DNA of 64,000 nt, from positions 1 to 64,000 of the forward strand of contig JAULBX010022741.1 in the NCBI GenBank assembly GCA_032358255.1, in the 5' to 3' direction. Position 1 is the stretch's first letter, and each line of letters begins with the position of its first letter. Of the stretch, positions 22,701 through 34,138 are shown piece by piece. Both the position numbers and the translations under genes were made by a program. Below the pieces are notes generated by a model that worked only from the letters and a program-made list of their open reading frames with translations, was not told the DNA's origin and ran no database searches. This DNA comes from Heterotrichella gracilis (Eukaryota > Sar > Xanthophyceae > Tribonematales > Xanthonemataceae).

Positions 22701-23870
22701 CCACCCACCCTTGCAGCCCCCGCGCCCCCCCAGCACACCTACTCCGACCTCCCAGATGACCCAGCCCTACTTGAAGCTGACCTCAGTGCCAAGCGGGGTG
22801 CCTTGGGCCCCGACCATCCCGACACAGTTGCAGCCATGAGCAGCCTCGCCAATGTGCTGGGTCAAGCAGGGGACTACGAGCGGGCAGAGGGGCTGTTCCG
22901 ACAGGTGGGTTAAGGAGGGATTTATAGGCATTTTTGGGGGTGTTTTGGGGGCTGCTGGGAGGATTTTTCTGTGGGGTGGTGGGCGTGAATTTAGGGGCGG
23001 GCTGGGTTCCGACAACCTTTGAGACAGGTGTGGCAATGAGCGGCCTGGCCAATGTGTTGGGGCAAGGGGGAGACTATGAGTGGACAGAGGGGCTCTTCCG
23101 CCAAGTGGGTTAAGCAGGGATCTGTTGCCCAACTCGGGGCATTCTGGGCTGCTGGGGATGGTTGGGGGATCTAGCTTATCGACCCCATCACCATATCGGG
23201 GCACATTGAGCAACCAGGCTATTGGTAGACACCGCACATCTGCATGTTGAGGCAAGAAGTTATCAACTAGATATTAGGTTTGTCAGCTAATCAATGCAAA
23301 AAACGGTTGATTTATTAGGCTATTATCGATTTGTTGTTTCCTCCCTGTTCCTGCAGGTTGTGACCCAGTATGAGCGGTCAGCTGGCCCAGGCAGCCTGGA
23401 GGCGGCGCAGGCACTCACTGACCTGGCTGTCATTCTGTTTGAGCAGGTGCGGAAAAGACCCAGGGTTTGGCTTTTAGGGTTTAGGGTTTGGGGTTTGGGG
23501 TTCTGCCTGGTTGCTGACCGACCTGGCTATCATACTGGTTGAGCAGGTGGGACGGGGAGGATTGGGGGGGTGAGGTTTACGGTGTAGGGTTCAAAGTTGA
23601 AGGTTTAGGGTTTGGGGTTCAGCCTGCAAGTGGACTGACCTGGTTGTCACTGTACACTGATCCTGTGCATGGATTGCAGGTACCAGCCCTTTACCACCCT
23701 GCCCTGAAAATCTCACCCCAACCTTCCAACCCTGACCCTAAACCCTTGTGCAGGGTCGAGATGACGAGGGCCGGCCGCTGCTTGAGCGCGCGCTGGTCAT
23801 CCAGGAGCGGGAGCTTGGCCCAGACCACGAGGATGTGCAGGCAATACGGGACGTGCTGGACAGCGAGTGA
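16715..23870 (+). CDS. CEP104: CEP104/FAP256 ciliary-tip protein with C-terminal TPR block
   Basis: Sixteen exons: 16715-16786, 16865-16932, 17018-17105, 17329-17550, 18063-18314, 18505-18612, 18949-19198, 19418-19624, 19906-20166, 20475-20701, 21206-21391, 21710-21862, 22262-22367, 22717-22904, 23357-23446 and 23754-23870. They give 864 residues. Residues 1-160 are the jelly-roll domain (SRGWQSPR, FCQYPVELIVKL, NKFNIYNQ). 205-285 are the coiled-coil repeats (EDYDEAKRLKQ, EDYDAAKTLKQ). About 430-690 are the tubulin-binding TOG domain, and 735-864 kinesin-light-chain-type TPRs (GPDHPDTVAAMSSLANVLG, GPDHEDVQ). CEP104 tracks microtubule plus ends and caps ciliary tips. The usual C-terminal zinc fingers are not seen. 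Introns carry many copies of adjacent exon edges. Confidence 0.9.
18386..18870 (+). repeat. CEP104 intronic repeats: decayed exon 6 edge and a GGCTGATCACATG minisatellite
   Basis: 18386-18420 repeats the acceptor and start of exon 6 (ACAGGAGGT.GAGC.GTTGAA). 18652-18782 holds about ten units of 13-14 bp around GGCTGATCACATGC, with variants TGATTACATG; a further unit or two lies near 18845-18870. Confidence 0.8.
20205..21090 (+). repeat. Copies of three CEP104 TOG exons in adjacent introns
   Basis: 20205-20350 nearly repeats the end of exon 9 with its donor (parent about 20010-20172), with one internal deletion. 20808-20882 repeats the end of exon 10 (CGTGAGG.GTCCACAGA, GCCAGC..AGCAA) with a deletion. 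21005-21090 repeats the acceptor and start of exon 11 and keeps its frame (NQSVWRPVLCRLQLLQALLP versus NQSAWRPVLGRLQLLQALLP). Confidence 0.85.
21556..23675 (+). repeat. Copies of CEP104 exons 12, 14 and 15 edges
   Basis: 21556-21640 is a decayed copy of the start of exon 12 (GCGGGCCCCTCGGTGCGGCG). 22630-22690 copies the acceptor side of exon 14 (GCAGCCCCCGCGCCCCC). 23029-23112 copies its end (GACTATGAG.GG.CAGAGG). 23506-23550 and about 23630-23675 copy the end of exon 15 (GACCTGGCT, GAGCAGGTG). CCCTAAA-type words separate several of them. Confidence 0.8.
22030..22125 (-). repeat. Dispersed short repeat, copy 1
   Basis: Minus strand: GCGTGGCGCCGCATGTGCAA, then CTGGCTGTATTGCTGGAATG, then ACTAACTAACTAA. 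Same family at 30095-30165 (-), 31800-31885 (+), 38016-38080 (-), 47940-48025 (+), 50915-50965 (-) and 62185-62275 (+). I detect no coding capacity. Confidence 0.75.
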
Positions 23871-24797
23871 ACAACGACAACGAACATTTTAATTGTGTAT
23901 TGCACCTCTATGCACTGGAAGCCTTTCTTCTACACGTATAGGGGGGTTTGATACGGGCATATCGCATTGCGTGCTCCAAGAGAAATGCATATTGCATTAC
24001 CCAGTACTGAATAACGTTGAACAGTGGTCACACGCCATGCAATTTCACAAGGTGTTGTAACAAACAACTACACCATCAGATGCACGTCACTTGGGCACGC
24101 ATGTAAAATTTAATTGCAGGTGCGCATACATCGCCAAGCCTTGCGAGTTGCGCTCTCCATTTAAATTCGGTCTCTCTGTGTCTCTTTGACAATGTTTCAG
24201 TCGAAACAATAGTATTTCGACATATGGCGGACAATGCACACTGTATATCATGATGGGCACGAGTGAGGTGAATTCAACCCCGGTATATCATGATTATCAC
24301 ATGCACATTATGATATGCACACTCAAGTGGCGCATGGCCCATTCACATAATTGCGACACTTTTTGGTAAAATCTTAGCGCAATTTCAAGGAGATTTGTTA
24401 CACCACAGCCAAACCATCCATGGTTGAGTGCTGCCAGCCGCAAGACGCACACCCATGCCTGCACGAGGCAATTCAACCTGCGCACACCGGCCAATGACTG
24501 CCGCACTGTGCCCTGTTCATTGTGGCACTGCTATCTCTAGCAGCTGGCTAGTGGATCGCAGCAAAACACCCCAACAACAACCCCACACCAGGGTTCCAAC
24601 ACACACCCTCAAGCACCACACCCATGACCGCCCAAGCAGCCCAGCATCTGGCATTGGAACTACCATCGCATACAGTAGGCGATTCCATCGGGCATCCAAC
24701 CATCGCCCACAGGAACACCAACCGCCCAGCATCTACCACCGCTAAAAGCAGGCTACCCGCACCAAGCACTGCGCACCAAGTACTGTGCACCAAGCTC
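23871..24797. other. Convergent intergenic region, CEP104 to uS2
   Basis: No exon is supported. A TGTAA word near 24055, a common algal poly(A) signal, follows the CEP104 stop. Short near-repeats of CACCAAG(C/T)ACTG(C/T)GC lie just downstream of the uS2 stop (24760-24800). Confidence 0.4.
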
Positions 24798-27700
24798 CTA
24801 GTACTGTGCGCCAAAGTCAGCTGGGGCAGAGTACTCAAAGCCTGAGGCGGCGGCTGGCGCCGCGGCCTCGAAGCCGGCTGCGGGGGCGGGTGCCGCCTCG
24901 AAGCCGGAGGCTGCTGGTGCGGCACCGAACCCGGCACCTGCCTCGGGCTGGCCGATGGCTGGGTCGTAGTTCTCTGTGGTCTCCCACCCAGCCTCAACAC
25001 CTGGGGAGAGTAAAAGAGGGTCAGAATGGGAGTACCAATAGGAAGCATCAACATTGAAGTAATACCTAGTATAGAAAATGTCTACAGGTATGAACCTGTG
25101 TGCTCCATAGCTGCCCAGACCCACATGGGCAGGCATCCAACAAGACCAAATTGAAGACAGTGTGCATGGGCAGCGTGCGCAAGCGAATGCACGCTGGTGA
25201 CCTGGCGCAATGGCTCTGAACCCTAAACCCTAAACCCTAAACCCCTGGTGACCCGGCGCACTGGCACGCGCATGCCTGATGCCGTCAACCCCACGTGAAT
25301 GCACGCCAGAGAACATCACCAAGATGATGATTCCATGAACCTCCCCACCCGTACATGGACCCATGCCACTGGAATGGCCGCTGTGCATGAAACCCTTCTA
25401 AAAAAACGCTTGAAGCCCGTAACCTAACCCATGACAACCTTGCAGGACCCTTCACTTCACCGGAGAGATCGCGATGGCAAGGAAGGTGGCAAGTCAGAGA
25501 AATTTCACAAGGCTAAACTACATGGTGTATACTCGCACCTGATGGTGCGGGGAGTGCAGCGAAGGTAGCCGCCTCCACCACAGCGCCAAAGCCGTCCTCG
25601 CCCTCACCCTCCTCCTTGGTCTCCTCTGGCTCCCTGCAAATTTAAAACAATAAAAGTCAGTGAGCACAGGCACCCAGGATGCTAGGGTCTGGGGTTCAGG
25701 GTCTAGGGATCAGGGTCTAAGCTGTAGGGTCTGGCGCTCTGCGGATACAGACAATGACCGCTAGTGAGCACAAGCAAAGTGCCGTCACCCTTATGGATGT
25801 GTAGACGTCCCACTCATACCGTTTGGTGCTTGTCCGCATGCACAGCGGCGTGCATTGTGCACCGCAGATATTGAACTTATCGCACATCGCCGCAAGATGT
25901 ATATCCCATCCTAGGTTCAGAAGGCACTGTAAGATTGCGTTGCTAGAGACCAGCCCACTTTAAGGTGGCTGCTGCTGTTGCCATTCTGAGAGGTCTCATT
26001 TGGCACATCCCCCTTCCCCTGGTATGATATCCTAGTGGTGCATGCACTGTCTGGTCCCAGACCCTTTTTGTGCAATCTGTTTCACGCCACCAGCCACCCT
26101 GGCACAGCGCCTGCCCAACCACCACGAGCTGCAAGCCACTTCCCTGTGGAACTGCACCCCCTCTAAAATGTTTAACCACGTCTCGTTACGTGGTTTGTTA
26201 CCCTTCCTCAGTCGCTGATGCCATGCGCATTTTGTCCCACGCATTGCGTCCATACATGTGCCAACCCAGTCATGCATGCACATGCACCTGACCCCCCATC
26301 CCCTCCCCCATCCCCACAAGTCTGCCGGGCAACCTCTGTGCCCTCCATCGCACATGTGCCATGGCCAACCCCTTGCACCGCACAAGTGCCAGGCCCGCCA
26401 TGCTGTCCCATGCTTGCCCACAAGCCTCCCCAGAGCCCTCCATCCCCAAACCACAACAAACCCTCCCCAAAACCCTAATCGCACCCGTAGAAGAACAGGT
26501 CCACCATGACGTCCCAGGGGTTGCTGGGGCTGACGGTGCCGCGCATTCAGTTCTACCTAAACCCTACAAAACCCTACAAAACCCTACCCAAAAACCTAAA
26601 GCGCACCTGTAGAAGAACAGGTCCACCATGACGTCCCAGGGGTTGCTGGGGCTGACGGTGCCGCGCATCTGCAGCACCATGCGCGCCAGCAGGTAGTACA
26701 TCACCCCGATGGCGTGCTTGCCCTTGTTGTTGGCGGGGATGGCGATGTCCACGTGGGTCAGGGGGCAGTCGGTGTCGCAGAAGGCGATGGTGGGGATGTT
26801 GACGTAGGAGGCCTCCTTGATGGGCAGGTGGTCGGTGCGGGGGTCGGTGACGATCAGAAGCCGGGGCTCCTCGAAGGTCTTCTGGATCTGGTTGGTGAAG
26901 GTGCCTAGGGGTGGTTGGGGGGTGGGTGTTAGTGTGGGGATGGGCGCTAGTTGGGGGGTGGAGAAGGGGGAAAAGGTGTGTGCGGTGGAGGTGGAAATGG
27001 GGGTCCCGTTGAGGTGCCATCAGGAGGTTTTTGCAATGGGGTGCGGGGTCCGGTGACGATCAGCAGCGGGGCTCCTCGCATGTCTCCTGGACCTGGTTGG
27101 TGAAGGTGCCTGGGGCCCCGCGGGGTGAGGGTGTGGGTGCGGGGGTAGAGTGGGGGCACTGTTGCCATGCGGTGCACAAGCGTGCTCATGCCTACCTCCT
27201 CACTTCGACAACCTGCCTATTCCAGGGAGAGGGTACAAATGCTACAAACTCGTATAGATATAGTGCGAGGTGCACAGAATGGACGTTGGCCCCGCTTAAG
27301 CTCTGTGCCCATCCCATGATTGTGGAATTGGCCAGCCATGCACTGCACACTCCCAACGTGACCCCAGCAGCGCAGGAAAAGGGGTACAAGCATCCCCAAC
27401 TACCACCCAGCTGCCTCGTCTGCCAACCCTTTGGCATGACATGATGCATGAGCGCTGCAGAACTGCTGACATGGGGGCCCCTGTGTTGCTGCTAAATGGC
27501 CACCGCTTCTGGCGGCAACCCACTCCCCAGGCAAATATGCGGAGTTGACAAAAAACCCATAGGCACTGCAGTGCACTGTAAGGCTGCCAAAACCTGGGTC
27601 GCCACTAAGCACCAATCTTAGGATATGCAGGGTTGCAGGTGGCAGGGTTTGCTGTCAACTGGCAGTCTTGTGCCCAAACAAGCCCTCCTTAGGCTTCCAC

Positions 27701-28472
27701 TGCTTTAAAATAACACGTTCCCACCCATGCATCATAAGGAACCATCCCAACCCAGTGCACCATGCAGGTATTGTTGCTGAGTGAAGATACCCCAATGCCC
27801 CCCCAGCCACCATTCTAAACACCCCCCACACTTCCTCTGCCATCACCGCAGCCCCACAGCCCCAACCCACCTAAACTCTGGTGGCCAGCTAGCGCCCTGC
27901 GACAAGGGAACCCTCCACCCAGTGCCTATCACCCCTTTTGTTACTGGGGCAAACCTTCCAATCCTCCCAGGCATAGCCCTTGCCACCTTCCCCCACCCCC
28001 AACCACACCCTCCCCACTGCCCCCACAGCCGCAACCCACCTGGTGTGTGGCGGCCAGCCAGGGCCTTGGTACCCGTGTACTGTGCGAACTTGAGGCACGC
28101 CCTCTGCCCAAACTCGCGGGCAGACATGACCACCACGTCCTGTGGGTTCTCGATGGCCACGATCACGCGGGCTGCCATCTGCAGCTTGTCCCAGGTCTTG
28201 GCAAGGTTGATGACGTAGATGCCGTCCTGGCGACGCTTGTACACGTAACGCTCCATCTGGAAGTCGCAGTTCTTGGTGCCCAGGTGGCAGTGGGCTGCCA
28301 GCATCAGCTGGATGTCAGCCTCCTTCTGTGTGAGCTCCATCTTGGCGGCGTGATGGTTCACACTCGCCGGAGAGGCTGGGGAAGGGGCACCGGGGGATGG
28401 AGCCGCTTTGAAAGAGGCAGGTTCGGCGCTGGGAAGAGTGCTTTCTGCAGGTGTCGGCTGAGCCGCAGTCAT
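24798..28472 (-). CDS. RPSA: 40S ribosomal protein uS2 (SA/p40)
   Basis: Exons 28472-28040, 26904-26607, 25633-25539 and 25000-24798 give 342 residues. The uS2 core is almost plant-identical: [82 protein letters not shown] and [16 protein letters not shown]. The C-terminal tail is acidic, then Ala/Pro/Gly/Phe-rich repeats ([20 protein letters not shown]), as in plant SA proteins. The open frame starts at 28472, but Met45 (codon 28340-28338; AAGATGG context) would give 298 residues, the normal family size. The 44-residue Ala/Pro/Ser-rich extension may therefore be 5' UTR, a true extension, or an organelle-like leader. It is a structural subunit of the small ribosomal subunit. Confidence 0.92.
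25209..25242 (+). repeat. Interstitial telomere-like tract (CCCTAAA)n
   Basis: Three to four units of CCCTAAA in uS2 intron 3. Similar short tracts occur in both orientations, mostly in introns, for example near 8590, 9935, 20180, 23480, 29965, 37865, 46050, 47840, 54335-54640, 55990 and 58600. Confidence 0.85.
26488..27905 (-). repeat. Copies of uS2 exon edges in its introns
   Basis: 26488-26560 nearly repeats the 3' edge of exon 2 with its donor (TAGAAGAACAGGTCCACCAT in plus-strand view; parent 26599-26672). 27048-27118 repeats the 5' edge of exon 2 (CGGTGACGATCAG, CTGGTTGGTGAAGGTGCCT; parent 26845-26910). 27866-27905 repeats the exon 1 donor side (CAACCCACCT, GTGGCCAGC). Confidence 0.85.
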
Positions 28473-28967
28473 AAGCCCTGCCCTGTGTTATGCCTCCCTT
28501 GACGGCGGAGGGAAAAGGAGTTTGATATTCAAAAACCCACATTTTTAAATCACGATTTTAATGAAAAGGGCTGGCATTAAAGGGCTGGCATAAAAGGGTT
28601 GTGCGTTTGTCGTTGGGAAGATGAATCACTTAGTGAATGGATGTGTCGTCAACCAGTTCAAGCTTGTTGTTTACCGGGATTGTTCTGAGTGGCAGTAGGC
28701 TGGCGGACGTACTCGCCACTGCTGACGTCGAAGGGCATGCCCATCACACGCACCACAAGCGCACGCAGCACAAGCGCACTGCACGGAACCAGCGCCTGCC
28801 TGTCTAGGAGACCCTTGAAGCCTGCTCATAAACCAAGTCTCCATCCTTTCAACCCATCTCCTCGCCACCTCCTTCGCCCCCGCCATCGTCCACCAGAACC
28901 TATACACTCAGTGATTGCAGACGGTGGCACTTCGCTCCTGTGGCTTGAGAACCTCTCGGCAGCAGCG
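28473..28967. other. Divergent promoter region, uS2 and ZIP
   Basis: About 500 bp lie between the uS2 ATG and the chosen ZIP ATG. A Ser/Arg-rich open frame from an ATG at 28737 reads into the ZIP first exon and could be an N-terminal extension. I see no defined promoter element. Confidence 0.4.
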
Positions 28968-31900
28968 ATGGTGTGGCTGGAACCCGCCGAGGTCAGGGCA
29001 CTGACCATGTCCACGTTCGCGGGCCTGTCGACCACCATCGGTGCTGGGATAGCGGTGAGAAGCTAGGTCCAGGAGTGGTCTCAAGGTTGCTTTGTCTGTC
29101 TGCCTGATTGTTCGCAGCGTGGTGAAGCAGTTGCACTGTATTACGCGAACGTGAACGTTTGCCACATCGCTTGATGGACTCATTTAGGACCTCTGATTCT
29201 CCATATGCATGCATATCCCCCTCGGACGCGACACAGTACAGAAGGTTGTCGTAATCATTTTCAACCTCCTCTGCCGTAGCTGACATGATGGTGCGCTTGC
29301 TTTCAGATCGTCAAGCGGCCTGATGACAGCCTGCTCTCCTTTTTGCTGGGGACAGCCATTGGGGTGATGGCAACACTGTCAATAATGGAGATGTGGCTTC
29401 ACAACGCGTTTGAAAATGGATTCTGGCAGATTACCCTGGCAAGCTTGCTCGGAGCACTTCTGTTCCGGTTAGTGGACCCACTCATCCCCAGCTTCAACGT
29501 GGACGAGGTGGGTACAAACCCTAACCAACCCTAATAAACCCTAGCCAAACCTAGCCAAACCTAAAGGCACTCCAGTTCCGGTGTAGTGGAACACACTCGT
29601 ACTCAGCTTCAATGTCGATCATGTGGGTGCGGTTGCATAAGCCTAGCCAACCCTAGAAGCGCACTAGGCACTTTGCAAACGCTGTTACAGGAAAGATTGG
29701 GGGGGAGACTGGTTGCTGGCAATGAAAAGTATCTCGGTTCCTTGCTTGCCTGTGTATTGCCATCGTAATAGAGTGGGTTAATTGGCGAGTACTGTCATGG
29801 ACCATAGGATGCAGCAGTGCTGCCAGGTTTTGCCAGCTATGATGCCCACTGCTGGAACACGTGCTTGGTTCCTTGCTGCATCTCGTGCGGACCACTTGGG
29901 TGCACGTGATCGCCGCTGAAACGTTTACACGTGCTGCTGCTCCCAGGAGGTGGACAAAGCCTAAACCCTCAACCCCTAATCTCTAAACCCTAAACCCCAA
30001 ACATGTGCTGCTGCCTGCAGGAGGTAGACAAGGCCAAGCCTGACAGCACCAAGGGGCTGAAGGAGAGTCTGGTCAAAGCAAGTGAGTAAAGATTCTTGTA
30101 CTTGCTACGTACATGCTTTTCAGCAGTACAGCCAGGTTAGCACTGTGTCTGATGTACAACCCATGTGTCAACTGCAGGTGGCAGCGGCGACAGCATCAGT
30201 GCCAGCGCCAGCGACGAGCCTTCAGGTGCGGCGACCGATGGCATGGTGCTGCGGGGGAAGTCAGGTGTGGAAATGGGCAATATAAAAAACAAGCGGAAGT
30301 CAGGTATGGAAGTGGGCAGTATAAACAGCAATGGGAAGTCAGGTGTGGATGTGGGCATTATAGAAACGAAGGGTATGGGCCGGATGCTGTGCAATCCGGA
30401 GATGCAGCCAGACACCCTTATCAAGGGTTTTAGCCACATCCTACCAGCGCCTGCAGCGCAAGCACATGGATGATGTTGTGAGGGCACATGCAGCTTGGCG
30501 TGGCTGTGCATACAAAGCAATGTGCATTGTTGTTCCAGCGTGTTACGCCAGGCATGCTTGTAAATAAGATGCGCCAGGCATTTTAACGCGCCGAGGACAA
30601 TCGGGGGAGGTGGGTACGGGGCGGGGCAGTGGATACAGGGTGTTGGCATTGGTGGTTGCATTGGAGTGCCATGACAGGAGTGGGTGGTGCACGTGTGTAC
30701 TGGGTTGTCTGCTGATGTGGCTGTGCTGCCCAAATGCATGGCATCAACTCGATAATTTACTATGCAGGGGGGGTACGCAAGCCAGGGAGCAAGGCGGCAG
30801 GCAAAGCAGCAGGGGCCACAGCCGTTGCGGCATCACCCAAAGCCAAAACAGATGCCCCTGTGGGAAGGTGCGTTGTTGTGCGCCATGCTCTACTTGGACA
30901 GTTGTCATGGTCTGCATGGCGCTAGTGGCTGTCATGCTACTCCGTTGCAATCCCCATCCCCATTGCACCCGCATCCCCAACCCCGTCACCATACTCCGTT
31001 GCATCCCCATCCCCATGCATTACACATGGCACAGTACCTAGCCCAGCCTACAATTACACCTTCCAAAAAAGGTTTCCTATGCTCAAACCCATGGATGCCA
31101 GTCTACTAGGCCCCGCATTCCAATATGCTCACATTTTTTTCTTTGGTGGGTGCAGGTCTGCGCTGAACCCTGGGGAGCTGATGCGTTTATGCACTAGGGC
31201 CCACCTTGAACATATTATGCTCACACTTGGTTTTTGTGTGCAGGTCTGCTTTGAATCCCGGGGAGCTTATGCGGTTAGGGCTGCTGATGGCGGTGACGAT
31301 GACGCTGCACAACATGCCCGAGGGCTTTGCGGTACGCACGGAATGCACATAGCATCAGCTGCCTTGCTAGCCTTTTGGACCAAGGCAGTTGTTTTCCTGT
31401 CAGCAATGTAAAGTCCATTATTTGATTGGAAGAGACTTTGGGGGCCAACTTCCGAGGCTGGCTCTCTTTCACTGTGTCTCTTCTCAGCCAAAGCCCTCAT
31501 GCTTCAGACATGGGTTTGGTTTTAGATCATATTTGATCTGAGTAATATTAAAAACGAAGGGCTGTCAGTGCATGACCTCATGTGTAGCTGTGCCTGCAGG
31601 TTGCTTTCTCTTCTTTCACAGACCTGGGTGGCATAATGGCGGTGGCCATTGCGGTCCACAACATACCCGAGGTAAATTCACTACACGTGCAAACTCAAAG
31701 CCTTATTTTGGGCTTGGGCTCTATATTGCTAACCCCCCTCTATTTGGGTGTAAAGTTTTATCCAGTTAGGGTTAAAACCTGGCCCTGTTATATCAACAAA
31801 GAACTGCGTGGCACCGCATGCGCAAGAAGGCTGACTGCAAATCTGGCTTTAATGAGGGAATGCATGCACTGACTAACTGTTTATGCTGTGTGTTAATCTT

Positions 31901-32920
31901 GGTGATGGGTGCTGCAGGGCGTGATTGTGGCAGCGCCAGTGTATGCGGCTACCGGCAGCAGATGGAAGGCACTGGGGATTGCAACGGCATCGGTGGGTCC
32001 CAGGATGCGCTGCACACAACCTTGCAGTTGACCCCAATGACAGCAAGACCACACTCGGTGCCCCATTGCATGCCGTGCACGGTGCACTGTGCGCCTGTCA
32101 TTGCCGGCAGCTGATGCCGCTGCACCTGCATGGCCTTCTTGCGTGCTGCATCTCCATCTGCGCATCACAGCGTTTTGAACAGATGTTGCATCATGGCGTC
32201 TATTACTATTTTATTCTTGATGTTCTTATGTGCGTTGATTTTTGCCGTGTGCAATGGGTGCCCAACTACAACCTTTGCTTGAAGTGCGTGTGTGTTTCTG
32301 TGCAGGGGCTGTCTGAGCCATTCGGTGCCCTGATTGCCCTCCTTTTTGTCAAGCCCTACCTCACACCCCTGCGCCTACACTACATGCTCGCCTTTGTGGG
32401 AGGCATCATGGTAGGTCTGCATTCATGGTGCTTGTGGACTGGCACCAATGCAAGGGTTTATGGCTACTCATGCCTAGGTTTCAGAAATTAGGGTTTAGGG
32501 ACTAGAGTTTAGGCAATGTGAATCTGCCGTGATCACAACCATGCGTGCTTTCTGCTGCCCTCACTCCAGAGACCCCTTGGTCTACTTACAAGTGGGCTGA
32601 AGCACAGGCTTGATTTAGGCCCTAAATTATGGGGTTCTGTGTGGCGCGAATTTGCAATGTTGCCTGCTGGCACTGCTGGGATGCAAATGCTTAATCAGCT
32701 ACATTTTCGTAAATGCCTACTTTGGCCTCGTCTGCTACACATTTTCCTGGCCCAGCTACATGTGCCTTACCAGCTGACACGTGTCTTGCTGCTGCAGACC
32801 GCTGTGTGCGTGTTGGAGCTGTGGCCCGAAGCCAAAAAGTGCCGCGATGACAGGCGGCTGTGGCAAGGGATCATCTTGGGAAGCGTCATCATGGGGTGGA
32901 CGCTGTACGCTGGAGTGTGA
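28968..32920 (+). CDS. ZIP metal transporter (ZTP29/ZupT type)
   Basis: Ten exons: 28968-29054, 29307-29507, 30021-30081, 30178-30225 (or longer), 30768-30867, 31244-31331, 31600-31671, 31918-31992, 32306-32410 and 32798-32920, giving 319 residues in the shortest form. The two metal-site helices are clear: TMTLHNMPEGFA and AVAIAVHNIPEGVIVA, followed by GLSEPFGALIALLF and AFVGGIM, as in ZTP29 of plants and bacterial ZupT. These carry zinc or iron into the cytosol from the ER or outside. A variable, Ser/Gly/Lys/Ala-rich cytosolic loop between the third and fourth helices (exons 3-5) is typical of ZIPs. Exon 4 has four possible donors spaced 39 nt apart, all in the same phase. An alternative start at 28737 would add a Ser/Arg-rich leader. 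Confidence 0.85.
29567..29960 (+). repeat. Decayed copies of ZIP exon 2 end and exon 3 start
   Basis: 29567-29632 repeats the end of exon 2 (GTTCCGGT.TAGTGGA, CAGCTTCAA.GT). 29928-29960 repeats the acceptor and start of exon 3 (GTGCTGCTGC, CAGGAGGT.GACAA). It is followed directly by a CCCTAAA tract and then the true exon. Confidence 0.75.
30095..30165 (-). repeat. Dispersed short repeat, copy 2
   Basis: Minus strand: CAGTGCTAACCTGGCTGTAC, TGCTGAAAAGCATGTA. It lies in ZIP intron 3. Confidence 0.65.
30226..30381 (+). repeat. ZIP: 39-bp tandem repeat carrying 5' splice sites (ZIP exon 4)
   Basis: Four units of 39 bp start AGGT(G/A)(C/T)GG and most end GGAAGTC. Donor-like TCAG|GT words fall at 30226, 30265, 30304 and 30343. 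Because 39 is a multiple of three and no stop interrupts, each donor would add 13 residues to the cytosolic loop. Confidence 0.8.
31125..31190 (+). repeat. Copy of ZIP exon 6 acceptor region
   Basis: ATATGCTCACA.TT and TGCAGGTCTGC, then AACCC.GGGGAGCT.ATGCG match 31210-31275. The copy runs into a stop soon after (TGCACTAG). Confidence 0.8.
31800..31885 (+). repeat. Dispersed short repeat, copy 3
   Basis: CTGCGTGGCACCGCATGCGC, CTGCAAATCTGGCT, GGAATGCATGCACTGACTAA. It lies in ZIP intron 7. Confidence 0.75.
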
Positions 32921-34138
32921 TGCCCCTCCCTATAAACCCGCCACTCGCCGTGGAGTGAAATGGGGTCCTGCAACATATGCCAGGGTCAATGCTTGCGCAC
33001 GCAATGCCATGGAGCGCCGATGCCTGGGAGTGCGCCCAACCTGTTGCAATAGCTGGTCATGCCGAGTCGAGGCACTTTTGTTTGGGTAATGTTGGGGATG
33101 GCTTCACAACATGTCAAGTTGCCAGCACTTGTGTTTGGGGAATGCTATGGTTGGCAAGCTGCCAGCACACACTGGTTGTCTATACTGCTGTTCTTTTGTG
33201 TGGGGTGTCTGGGGCACGGTTATTTTCAGGGGGGTATGTATGTTACCAACAAGTGGTTGGCTGGTCTCCGGGGCTTGCTGCTGAAAATCAGGTGTTTTGA
33301 GGAGCGGCCCTGGGCCATCTAATGCCTCGAGGTGCAACAAGGATCAAATTGGCACCCTGTAGTCCATATATATCACGTCGAACGTGGCATCTCAAACAAA
33401 GGAAGAAACGAATGCTCCCTTTTATCGTTGATTTTGCCAGTAAAAGGAAATTAAAATTTTTTGTAATTGTTATTGGGTTGTCATTTTTGTAAACCCCACG
33501 ATTTGCAAGCATCCCTAGGGTCATGTGGGGATTGCAAATCTCTCAGACTCGGTTACCAAAACCGAGGGAGACTGGCCCGCCACTTTTTGCGCGCGGAACA
33601 ATAACTTGCCCGCTACTAAACAGCTACTTTAGGCCAACGTAGTTACCTAATGCCCAGTTCCTCTCCGCACAGCAACCTGTTCACGTTGGCCAAAGGGCTC
33701 CCAGAGATTGGCAACTGCATCGCTACTTCAGCTTCCGAGTGTAAAAGGCACTGCTAGACAGGCCCTTTTTTTTGGTGAACCAGCGAGGTTAACAGAGTGT
33801 ATGTTTTGCTGGAAGCTCTGCCCGGTGGTATGCACCCATTATATCGTGGATCGTAGCTGAGAAGTGTGCAGTAGGCCCAGGGTTGTTCCTTCCACGCTGC
33901 GGGGGTTGCAGGTGGAGTGGTGTGGTGGGAGGGGTTTCTAACTCATTTTGGGCAAATGCATCTCATCTAAAAGGCGCAGCTTGGGGGGGGAGCAAACTTT
34001 AAGGGCTTGAGTAAGACGTTCTACCTCCAGCGATTGTGGATCCTCGTGCAGCTGAAGCTGCAACCTATGCTAACCAGGGCGATGCACTCAGCGGGGAATG
34101 TGAGCTATTGCCCTTGACAACCGAGGCACACACACGCG
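32921..34138. other. Intergenic region, ZIP to RRA
   Basis: No supported exon. 33050-33160 has near-duplicate pieces (TTTGTTTGGGTAATGTTGGG and TGTGTTTGGGGAATGCTATGG). The rest is unremarkable. Confidence 0.4.
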
